The notes under the pieces are model-generated. The model was not told where the DNA came from. It searched no databases and saw only the letters and a list, made by a program, of their open reading frames with translations. This document shows, one piece after another, positions 1-5,181 of a stretch of 7,532 nt of DNA. Position numbers and translations under genes: made by a program. Origin of the DNA: CALKHQ01 sp050329975 (GTDB lineage: Bacteria > Pseudomonadota > Alphaproteobacteria > CALKHQ01). The DNA is taken from NCBI GenBank assembly GCA_050329975.1, contig JBHJOG010000264.1, positions 1 to 7,532 on the forward strand, read 5' to 3'. Every line of letters begins with the position of its first letter. Position 1 is the first letter of the stretch.

Positions 1-942
1 TTCGGCGCCACCCGCGCGGTCGCCGGCATCGACCTGGCCGTCGGCAGCGGCAGCATCTACGGGCTGCTCGGGCCCAACGGCGCCGGCAAGACGACCCTGG
101 TCCGCCTGCTCGCCACCCTGCTGCGGCCGGACGCCGGCGAGGCCCGGGTGCTCGGCCACGATGTGGTCCGCGAGGCGCAGCAGGTGCGGCGGCGGATCAG
201 CCTGACCGGGCAGTTCGCCTCGGTCGACGAGGACCTGACCGGCACCGAGAACCTGGTGCTGCTGTCCCGGCTGCTGGGGCTCTCCCGGCGCGACGCCAAG
301 GCCAGGGCGGCCGAGCTGCTCGCTGCCTTCGACATCGCCGAGGCGGCGCGCAAGCCGGTGAAGACCTATTCGGGCGGCATGCGGCGGCGGCTCGACATCG
401 CCGCCTCCATCATCTCGACCCCTGACCTGCTGTTCCTCGATGAGCCGACCACCGGGCTGGACCCGCGCAGCCGCGGCCAGGTGTGGGAGATCATCCGCAC
501 CCTTGTCGCCGGCGGGCTGACCGTGCTGCTGACCACCCAGTATCTGGAGGAGGCCGACCAGCTGGCCGACCGGATCGCGGTGATCGACCACGGCCGGATG
601 ATCGCCGAGGGCACCAGCGCCGAGCTCAAGGCCTCGGTCGGCACCGGCGTGCTGCACATCCGGCTCGCCGACCCGGCGATTCGCGAGGCGGCGCGGCGGC
701 TGCTCGCCGAGCGGCTTGGCGACCCGGTCCACGAGGAAAGCGACCCGCGGGCACTGGCGGTGCAGATCTCCGAGCCCGCCAAGGCGCCGGCGGCGCTGGC
801 CGCGCTGCACGGGGCCGGCTTCGCGCTCGCCGAGTTCTCGCTCGGCCAGCCGAGCCTCGACGAGGTGTTCTTCGCGCTGACCGGACATGCGGCCGAGCCC
901 CCGGGAACGGACCGGGAGACGGCCCGGGAGGACGCTGCATGA
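1..942 (+). CDS. DrrA-type ABC exporter ATP-binding protein (5' end missing)
   Basis: This is the ATPase subunit of a two-gene ABC exporter, expected on the cytoplasmic face bound to the permease encoded next. The left edge cuts the gene: 313 residues are visible, and the family is usually about 320-340, so perhaps 10-20 N-terminal residues are missing. Counting from base 1, it shows Walker A GPNGAGKT at residues 24-31, Q-loop Q71, ABC signature YSGGM at 123-127, and Walker B LLFLDEP with D147 and catalytic E148. The H-loop position reads TTQYLEEADQLAD, with Gln180 replacing the usual His, as is common in DrrA (daunorubicin-resistance) relatives. The C-terminal motif SLDEVFFALTG near 285-295 is also DrrA-like. 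The stop TGA overlaps the permease ATG, so the two are almost certainly co-translated. The family exports antibiotics, lipids or other hydrophobic compounds; the substrate here is unknown. Family call is firm, substrate open. Confidence 0.95.
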   Translation, partial: FGATRAVAGIDLAVGSGSIYGLLGPNGAGKTTLVRLLATLLRPDAGEARVLGHDVVREAQQVRRRISLTGQFASVDEDLTGTENLVLLSRLLGLSRRDAKARAAELLAAFDIAEAARKPVKTYSGGMRRRLDIAASIISTPDLLFLDEPTTGLDPRSRGQVWEIIRTLVAGGLTVLLTTQYLEEADQLADRIAVIDHGRMIAEGTSAELKASVGTGVLHIRLADPAIREAARRLLAERLGDPVHEESDPRALAVQISEPAKAPAALAALHGAGFALAEFSLGQPSLDEVFFALTGHAAEPPGTDRETAREDAA

Positions 943-1778
943 GCCTCACAGACGCCAGCCCACGACCGGGCATCGACGCGACGCTGCAGGCGGCGCTGAC
1001 GACCCGTCCGCGCCCGGTCGGCCCCGGTGCGGTGGCGCAGGTGCTCAGCTTCGCCTGGCGCGCCCTGCTCAAGATCAAGCACGCGCCCGAGCAGTGGTTC
1101 GACGTGATCATTACCCCGGTGATGTTCACCGTTCTGTTCACCTTCCTGTTCGGCGGCGCGCTCGCCGGCTCCACCGACGACTACCTGCAGTTCCTGCTGC
1201 CGGGGATCCTGGTGCAGACGGTGATGTTCACCTCGATCTACACCGGCTTCACGCTGAACACCGACATCTCGCGCGGCATCTTCGACCGCTTCAAGTCGAT
1301 GCCGATCTGGCGGCCGGCGCCGATCGTGGGGGCGATGCTGGGCGACACCGTGCGCTATACCGTCTCCGCGACGATCGTGCTGGCGATCGGGCTGATCCTG
1401 GGCTATCGACCGGCAGCCGGGGTGTCCGGCGTGCTGCTGTCGATCCTGCTGCTGAACGTGTTCGCCTTCGGCGTCGGCTGGGTGTTCACCACGGTCGCGC
1501 TGCTGGTGAAGTCGCCGGGCAGCGTGATGACCCTGAGCTGGCTGGTGCTGATGCCGCTGACCTTCATGTCCAATATCTACGTCCAGCCGGTGACAATGCC
1601 GGGCTGGCTGCAGACTGTGGTCTCGGTCAATCCGGTGGCGATCCTGGTCGACGCCGAGCGCGGCATCATGGACGGGACCGCTGACCTCGGGCAGGTCGTG
1701 TCGGCCCTGATCGCCCCGGCGATCGTGGCGGTGATCTGCGCGCCGCTCGCGATGCGCTTGTACCGGCGGGAGCGATGA
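939..1778 (+). CDS. DrrB-type ABC-2 exporter permease
   Basis: This is the membrane subunit of the exporter, 279 residues, a normal length for the DrrB/ABC-2 permease family. The start ATG at 939 overlaps the ATPase stop (ATGA) and has a good Shine-Dalgarno, GGGAGGA at 926-932. A soluble N-terminal stretch of about 50 residues precedes hydrophobic segments near residues 56-75, 86-105, 140-157, 163-190, 198-214 and 252-272, consistent with six helices. The cytoplasmic segment GIFDRFKSMPI (residues 113-123) is the characteristic DrrB-type coupling region, and NPVAILVDAERGIMDG (231-246) is the usual motif before the last helix. It should dimerise and pair with two copies of the upstream ATPase. 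No substrate can be read from the sequence. The gene ends in an ATGA that also begins a possible small ORF. Confidence 0.94.
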   Translation: MSLTDASPRPGIDATLQAALTTRPRPVGPGAVAQVLSFAWRALLKIKHAPEQWFDVIITPVMFTVLFTFLFGGALAGSTDDYLQFLLPGILVQTVMFTSIYTGFTLNTDISRGIFDRFKSMPIWRPAPIVGAMLGDTVRYTVSATIVLAIGLILGYRPAAGVSGVLLSILLLNVFAFGVGWVFTTVALLVKSPGSVMTLSWLVLMPLTFMSNIYVQPVTMPGWLQTVVSVNPVAILVDAERGIMDGTADLGQVVSALIAPAIVAVICAPLAMRLYRRER

Positions 1779-1799
1779 GCCGCAGCGCTGCCGCATCGC
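1772..1799 (+). other. imperfect inverted repeat at the permease stop
   Basis: GCGATG at 1772-1777 is complementary to CATCGC at 1794-1799. Between them lies the self-complementary GCAGCGCTGC at 1782-1791. The two dyads are offset by one base, so they would form an imperfect or alternative hairpin. No T-tract follows, so it does not look like an intrinsic terminator. It could shape ribosome passage over the permease-DMT junction, or simply be chance in GC-rich DNA. Confidence 0.25.
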
Positions 1800-1852
1800 G
1801 CTCTCCGGCTGCACATGCTGCAAGCAATTCCCATCGCGCGTGCCGGCGATGA
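1775..1852 (+). CDS. possible 25-residue small ORF linking permease and DMT gene
   Basis: An ATG at 1775 overlaps the permease stop (ATGA, 1775-1778). It opens a 25-codon frame whose TGA (1850-1852) overlaps the ATG of the next gene (ATGA, 1849-1852). A GGGAG lies at 1768-1772, closer to the ATG than ideal. The encoded peptide is rich in Ala, Arg and Ser, with two His and one Cys, and has no membrane segment or recognisable motif. It may therefore act by carrying ribosomes from the permease to the DMT gene, which lacks its own Shine-Dalgarno, rather than as a protein. The exact fit at both ends is the evidence. Against it, random open frames are common at this GC content. Confidence 0.25.
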   Translation: MSRSAAASRSPAAHAASNSHRACRR

Positions 1853-2733
1853 CGCCGCAGGCCAGGGGGCTGGCGCTGGTCGCAGCCTCGGCGCTGATCT
1901 GGAGCAGCGGCGGGCTGATCGTCCGCCTGCTCGACTCGGCCGACAACTGGACGATCATCTTCTGGCGCTCGGTCAGCGCCTGCCTGTTCCTGGCGCTGTT
2001 CCTCGCAGCGCGCGACGGACGGCAGGCAGTCGGTCTGTTCCGCCGGATGGGGCTGCCGGGGATGGTCGTCGGCGCCGGCTTCGCCTGCGCCTCGATCTGT
2101 TTCGTCGTCGCCCTCAGCCTGACCACGGTGGCCGAAACCCTGATGATCATGAGCTCGGCGCCGCTGATGGCCGCCCTGCTCGGCCGTATCGTGATCGGAG
2201 AAGTGATCCGTCCCCTGACCTGGGCCACCATCGCCGCCGTGATGGGCGGCATCGCGCTGATGGTCTCGGGCAGCCAGGGAGAGGGATCGCTGCTCGGCAG
2301 CGGCTTCGCGCTGCTGAGCACGCTCGGCTATTCCGCCGCGGTGGTGACCACCCGCCGCCACCCGCAGATCCGGATGACGCCGGCGGTCTGCACCGGCGCG
2401 GCGATGGCTGCCCTGGTCGCCCTGCCCTTCGCCAGCCCGGCGGCGGTGACCATGCACGACGCCCCGCTGCTGCTGCTGTTCGGCGCCGGCCAGCTCGGCC
2501 TGGGGATGGCGGTGTTCGTGACCGGCGCCCGGCTGATCCCGGCGGCTCATTCCGCCCTGACCGGCATGCTGGAGACGATCCTCGGCCCGCTCTGGGTCTG
2601 GCTGGCGCTGGCCGAGCAGCCCGGCCCGCTGGTGCTGGTCGGTGGCGCGATCGTCATCACCAGCGTGCTGGCCAACACGCTGGTCAGCCTGCACCACGGC
2701 CGCACCCCTGAGGTCCGCAGTGCCGGTCCTTGA
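1849..2733 (+). CDS. EamA/DMT-superfamily transporter
   Basis: This is an inner-membrane carrier of the drug/metabolite transporter superfamily, 294 residues and the usual length. It has two EamA repeats, about residues 7-138 and 149-281, each with five predicted helices, ten in all. Family features include the first-helix signature ALIWSSGGLIVRLL (15-28), FWRS (38-41) and, in the second repeat, TGMLETILGPLWVWLALAEQP (238-258), the conserved segment around the penultimate helices. ATG 1849 is chosen because it gives the typical short N-terminus and lies in an ATGA overlap with the small ORF. GTG 1840 in the same frame is an alternative that adds three residues. Neither start has a Shine-Dalgarno, so expression probably depends on translation from upstream. 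DMT proteins move amino acids, nucleotides or other small metabolites, usually outward; the substrate cannot be assigned. The 3' end overlaps ruvX by 14 bases. Confidence 0.9.
   Translation: MTPQARGLALVAASALIWSSGGLIVRLLDSADNWTIIFWRSVSACLFLALFLAARDGRQAVGLFRRMGLPGMVVGAGFACASICFVVALSLTTVAETLMIMSSAPLMAALLGRIVIGEVIRPLTWATIAAVMGGIALMVSGSQGEGSLLGSGFALLSTLGYSAAVVTTRRHPQIRMTPAVCTGAAMAALVALPFASPAAVTMHDAPLLLLFGAGQLGLGMAVFVTGARLIPAAHSALTGMLETILGPLWVWLALAEQPGPLVLVGGAIVITSVLANTLVSLHHGRTPEVRSAGP
2710..2713 (+). promoter_or_regulatory. ribosome binding site fixing the ruvX GTG start
   Basis: GAGG lies six bases before GTG 2720, inside the coding end of the DMT gene. The same frame stays open upstream to about 2642, so this site is what selects GTG 2720. 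The resulting protein begins 17 residues before the conserved LLGLDLGT strand, whereas the earlier start would add an unrelated Arg/Ala/Trp-rich extension. Confidence 0.6.
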
Positions 2734-3196
2734 GCCCTCGGCGTTCGTCGCGGCGGTCGCGCCGCCGCTGCGCCTGCTCGGGCTCGACCTGGGCACGAAG
2801 ACGATCGGGGTCGCGGCCTGCGACGGCGGCTGGATCATCGCGTCGCCGGTGGCGACCATCCGGCGGCAGAAGCTGCAGCCGGACCTGGACGCCCTGTTCC
2901 GCCTCGCCGACGAGCGGCGGGTCGGCGGGCTTGTCCTGGGGCTGCCGATCAACATGGACGGCAGCGAGGGCCCGCGGGCCCAAGCCACCCGCGCCTTCGC
3001 CCGCGAGCTGCTGAAACGCCGCGTTCTGCCGATCCTGCTGTGGGACGAACGGCTGTCGACCAGCGCGGTCGAGCGGCAGATGATCGAAGGCGCCGACATG
3101 TCGCGCCGGCGTCGAGCGCTGGAGGTGGACCAGGCGGCGGCAGCGTACATACTGCAGGGAGCGATCGACGCGCTAAAGTTGTATTTGCCGCGCTGA
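2720..3196 (+). CDS. ruvX: RuvX/YqgF family putative Holliday junction resolvase / pre-16S rRNA nuclease
   Basis: This is a cytoplasmic RNase H-fold nuclease of 158 residues, in the family range of about 135-165. The conserved acidic residues are present: D23 in GLDLGTKTIGVA (21-32), E110 in WDERLST (108-114) and D137 in EVDQAAA (135-141). The nucleic-acid-contacting block GLVLGLPINMDGSEGPRA (70-87) is intact. The family matures the 5' end of 16S rRNA in Escherichia coli and cleaves Holliday-junction-like substrates in other bacteria; it is usually essential or nearly so. The GTG start overlaps the DMT gene by 14 bases and has a GAGG site. The tight link places it last in an apparent transporter transcription unit, unusual company for an rRNA/DNA gene. 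The following 78 bases carry a candidate hairpin and promoter, so the transcript may end there. Identification is firm; which activity dominates is not visible. Confidence 0.95.
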   Translation: MPVLEPSAFVAAVAPPLRLLGLDLGTKTIGVAACDGGWIIASPVATIRRQKLQPDLDALFRLADERRVGGLVLGLPINMDGSEGPRAQATRAFARELLKRRVLPILLWDERLSTSAVERQMIEGADMSRRRRALEVDQAAAAYILQGAIDALKLYLPR

Positions 3197-3208
3197 CTAC
3201 GCCCGGGC

Positions 3209-3237
3209 TTGCGGACCGGGCGCGGTCCCGGTATGAC
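3209..3237 (+). promoter_or_regulatory. candidate sigma-70-type promoter for plsY-dprA
   Basis: TTGCGG at 3209-3214 and TATGAC at 3232-3237 are separated by 17 bases, the preferred spacing. They lie in the short gap after ruvX. A start site near 3244 would leave a leader of about 30 bases before the plsY ATG. This is a visual match only; the spacer is very GC-rich and also contains an inverted repeat. Confidence 0.3.
3215..3232 (+). terminator. possible GC hairpin after ruvX
   Basis: ACCGGG at 3215-3220 and CCCGGT at 3227-3232 form a perfect 6-bp stem with a six-base loop, starting 19 bases after the ruvX stop. No T-run follows, so it is weak as an intrinsic terminator. It could protect the 3' end of the ruvX transcript. 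It overlaps the spacer of the candidate plsY promoter, so only one of the two roles may be real. Confidence 0.25.
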
Positions 3238-3265
3238 GAACGACTTCGCTAGGGTCGACAGTCCT

Positions 3266-3269
3266 GGAG
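3266..3269 (+). promoter_or_regulatory. ribosome binding site fixing the plsY start
   Basis: GGAG lies five bases before ATG 3275. In-frame upstream ATGs at 3209 and 3233 have no comparable site, and they would add a polar stretch ahead of the first membrane helix. This supports 3275 as the start. Confidence 0.6.
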
Positions 3270-3274
3270 CCTGC

Positions 3275-3976
3275 ATGCCCACCCAGATTGCCCTCGACCA
3301 TGGCCTGACCGGCCTGCTGATCTCCGCCGGCGTCGCCTATCTGCTGGGCTCGATCCCGTTCGGACTGATCCTGACCCGGATGGCCGGGGCGGGAGACCTG
3401 CGTGCCGTCGGCTCGGGCAACATCGGCGCCACCAACGTGCTGCGGACCGGCCACAAGGGTCTGGCGGCGGCGACGCTGGTGCTCGACGCCGGCAAGGGCG
3501 CCGCAGCGGTGCTGCTGGCGATGTTCCTGCTCTATGCGATCGGGGTCGACCTGGAGGGCGCGGTCGCCGCCGCGGGCGGCGACGTCGAGCTGGCCGACGT
3601 CTCGCTGTCCGCCAGTGCGGCCGTCGTCGCCGCGCTGTTCGCGGTGCTCGGCCACATGTTCCCGGTCTGGATCGGCTTCCGCGGCGGCAAGGGGGTGGCG
3701 ACCGGGCTGGGCTGCTATCTGGCCCTGTCGCCGGTGACCGGGCCGGCCTGCCTGGTGGTCTGGTTGCTGGGCGCGCTGATCAGCCGCTACTCGTCGGTCG
3801 GTGCGCTGCTGACCTTCCTGGCTGCGCCGTTCCTGTTCTATCTGCTTGGGCCGATGATCGCCGCACCGATGGCGCTGGTGATCATGGTGCTGGTCTGGAT
3901 CCGGCACTGGGAGAATATCCGCCGCCTGGTCCGCGGCGAGGAGAGCCGGATCAATCTGGGCGGCGGGACGCGGTGA
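3275..3976 (+). CDS. plsY: acyl-phosphate:glycerol-3-phosphate acyltransferase
   Basis: PlsY is an integral membrane enzyme that transfers an acyl group from acyl-phosphate (made by PlsX) to glycerol-3-phosphate, giving lysophosphatidic acid, the first committed step of phospholipid synthesis. All family motifs are present: GSIPFG (25-30), motif 1 SGNIGATN (47-54), motif 2 GFRGGKGVAT (134-143), motif 3 RYSSVG (171-176) and the terminal HWENIRRLVRGEESRI (211-226). Hydrophobic segments near 12-34, 63-90, 112-132, 142-170 and 177-208 fit a PlsY topology. At 233 residues it is longer than the usual 195-215. The extra length sits mainly around residues 88-112, between the second and third membrane regions. 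The stop overlaps the dprA start (GTGA), so the two are probably co-translated. In many alphaproteobacteria pyrC directly precedes plsY; here ruvX does. Confidence 0.96.
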   Translation: MPTQIALDHGLTGLLISAGVAYLLGSIPFGLILTRMAGAGDLRAVGSGNIGATNVLRTGHKGLAAATLVLDAGKGAAAVLLAMFLLYAIGVDLEGAVAAAGGDVELADVSLSASAAVVAALFAVLGHMFPVWIGFRGGKGVATGLGCYLALSPVTGPACLVVWLLGALISRYSSVGALLTFLAAPFLFYLLGPMIAAPMALVIMVLVWIRHWENIRRLVRGEESRINLGGGTR

Positions 3977-5124
3977 ACGCCCCTACCGGCAAGAGCCTCG
4001 GCGAGGCGGAGCGGATCGACTGGCTGCGGCTGACCCGCACCGAAGGCATCGGCCCGGTCACCTTCATGTCGCTGCTCGCCCGCTTCGCCAGCGCCGGCGA
4101 AGCGCTGCGGGCGCTGCCCGAACTCAGCCGCCGCGGCGGCGCAAGACACGCGCCGCGCATCCCGTCGCGAAGCGAGGCCGAGGCCGAGATCGCCGGCGTT
4201 CGTCGGCTGGGCGGACGTATCCTCTGCCTTTGCGAGCCGGACTATCCGGAGCCGCTGGCGGCGATCACCGATCCCCCGCCGGTGATCACCGTGCTGGGCG
4301 ACGCCCGGCTGCTGCGGCGGCCGATGATCGGGATCGTCGGGGCGCGCAACGCCTCCGCCAACGGTCGCAAGCTGGCGCGGATGATCGCGGCGGAACTCTC
4401 CGAGGCCGGGCTGATCGTCGTTTCCGGGATGGCGCGCGGCATCGACGCAGCTGCCCATGAAGCCTGCCCGAACGCGGTGACCGTCGGTGTCGTCGCCGGT
4501 GGCGCGGATGTGGTGTACCCGAGGGAGAATCAGGCGCTCCACGACCGCATCGTCCTGGGCGGCGCGGTGGTGACGGAAATGCCGCTCGGGACGGAGCCGC
4601 AGGCGCGACATTTCCCGCGCCGCAACCGCATTGTCGCCGGCCTGTCGCGCGGGGTGCTGGTCGTCGAGGCCGCGCTGCGCTCGGGCTCGCTGATCACGGC
4701 GCGAATGGCGCTGGAACAGGGGCGCGAGGTGTTTGCGGTGCCGGGCTCGCCGCTGGACCAGCGCTGCCAGGGAACCAACAACCTGATCCGCCAGGGCGCC
4801 GTGCTGACCGAATCCGCCCGCGACATCCTGGACACGCTGATCGGTGTTCTCGATCCGCCGACACTCAGGCCACGCGTCCCCGCCCAAGCCCAACTGTTTG
4901 CTGCCGATTCCCCAGGGCCGCTGCCCTCGGAGGCCGACCTGGACCCGGCACGCATGCGAATCCTGGGCCTGCTGTCGCCCTCGCCGATCCCGGTTGACGA
5001 ACTGATCCGCGAGTGCCAAGTGTCGGTCCCAGATGCGAATGCGGTGCTGCTGGAGCTTGAGCTGGCGGGTCGGATCAGCCGCACCCCCGGCAACTTGGTT
5101 GCACTGGTCGCGGCAGAAGCATAG
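3973..5124 (+). CDS. dprA: DNA-processing protein DprA (Smf)
   Basis: DprA binds incoming single-stranded DNA and loads RecA during transformation; it is also widely kept in bacteria not known to be competent. The 383-residue protein has the full three-part layout. A helix-hairpin-helix/SAM-like N-terminus (about 15-70) contains TEGIGPVTF. The Rossmann core (about 85-290) carries IGIVGARNAS (119-128), SGMARGIDAAAHE (151-163), HFPRRNRIVAGLS (213-225), RSGSLITA (236-243), VPGSP (256-260) and GTNNLIRQGA (267-276). A proline-rich linker leads to a DprA-type winged helix (about 322-380). GTG 3973 overlaps the plsY stop and gives the expected N-terminus. Residues 164-169, just after the conserved AAHE, read ACPNAV instead of the usual Ala/Leu...Gly pattern, a local oddity discussed in the findings. 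No other com gene is visible here. Confidence 0.95.
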   Translation: MNAPTGKSLGEAERIDWLRLTRTEGIGPVTFMSLLARFASAGEALRALPELSRRGGARHAPRIPSRSEAEAEIAGVRRLGGRILCLCEPDYPEPLAAITDPPPVITVLGDARLLRRPMIGIVGARNASANGRKLARMIAAELSEAGLIVVSGMARGIDAAAHEACPNAVTVGVVAGGADVVYPRENQALHDRIVLGGAVVTEMPLGTEPQARHFPRRNRIVAGLSRGVLVVEAALRSGSLITARMALEQGREVFAVPGSPLDQRCQGTNNLIRQGAVLTESARDILDTLIGVLDPPTLRPRVPAQAQLFAADSPGPLPSEADLDPARMRILGLLSPSPIPVDELIRECQVSVPDANAVLLELELAGRISRTPGNLVALVAAEA

Positions 5125-5127
5125 ATC
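5099..5127 (+). promoter_or_regulatory. candidate promoter for topA at the end of dprA
   Basis: TTGCAC at 5099-5104 is followed 17 bases later by TAGATC at 5122-5127, or with 16-base spacing by ATAGAT at 5121-5126. The -10 region covers the dprA stop codon. It would give topA its own transcript with a leader of about 45-50 bases containing the 5135-5153 hairpin. The match to consensus is modest and judged by eye. Confidence 0.28.
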
Positions 5128-5134
5128 ACCCCTT

Positions 5135-5153
5135 CCCCGCGGACGTCGCGGGG
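5135..5153 (+). terminator. perfect 7-bp GC stem between dprA and topA
   Basis: CCCCGCG at 5135-5141 pairs perfectly with CGCGGGG at 5147-5153 around a five-base loop, GACGT. It begins 10 bases after the dprA stop. No T-tract follows on either strand. It may end or stabilise the plsY-dprA transcript, or be a structure in the topA leader if the candidate promoter upstream is real. Confidence 0.4.
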
Positions 5154-5181
5154 CGAATGGTGACAACCGATTGGCCCCCCA

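Noticed and set aside
366..2321. Long open frame on the minus strand opposite the exporter and DMT genes
   Set aside because: It is an antisense shadow produced by GC-rich codon use. Its translation is Arg/Ala/Ser-rich with no family motif, while the plus strand has well-recognised proteins throughout.
1815..2711. 298-residue open frame overlapping the DMT transporter
   Set aside because: It is offset from the DMT frame, with an Arg/Ala/Gly/Pro-rich, non-membrane translation and no motif. The frame from 1849 gives a clean ten-helix protein.
3233..3274. Upstream in-frame ATG for plsY at 3233
   Set aside because: It lacks a ribosome binding site and adds a polar, unconserved N-terminus. It also sits in the candidate -10 element; ATG 3275 has GGAG at good spacing.
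4860..4935. Slightly less GC-biased third positions in the dprA linker
   Set aside because: The stretch corresponds to the variable linker between the Rossmann core and winged helix, where relaxed codon and residue choice is expected. The downstream domain is intact, so there is no sign of insertion.
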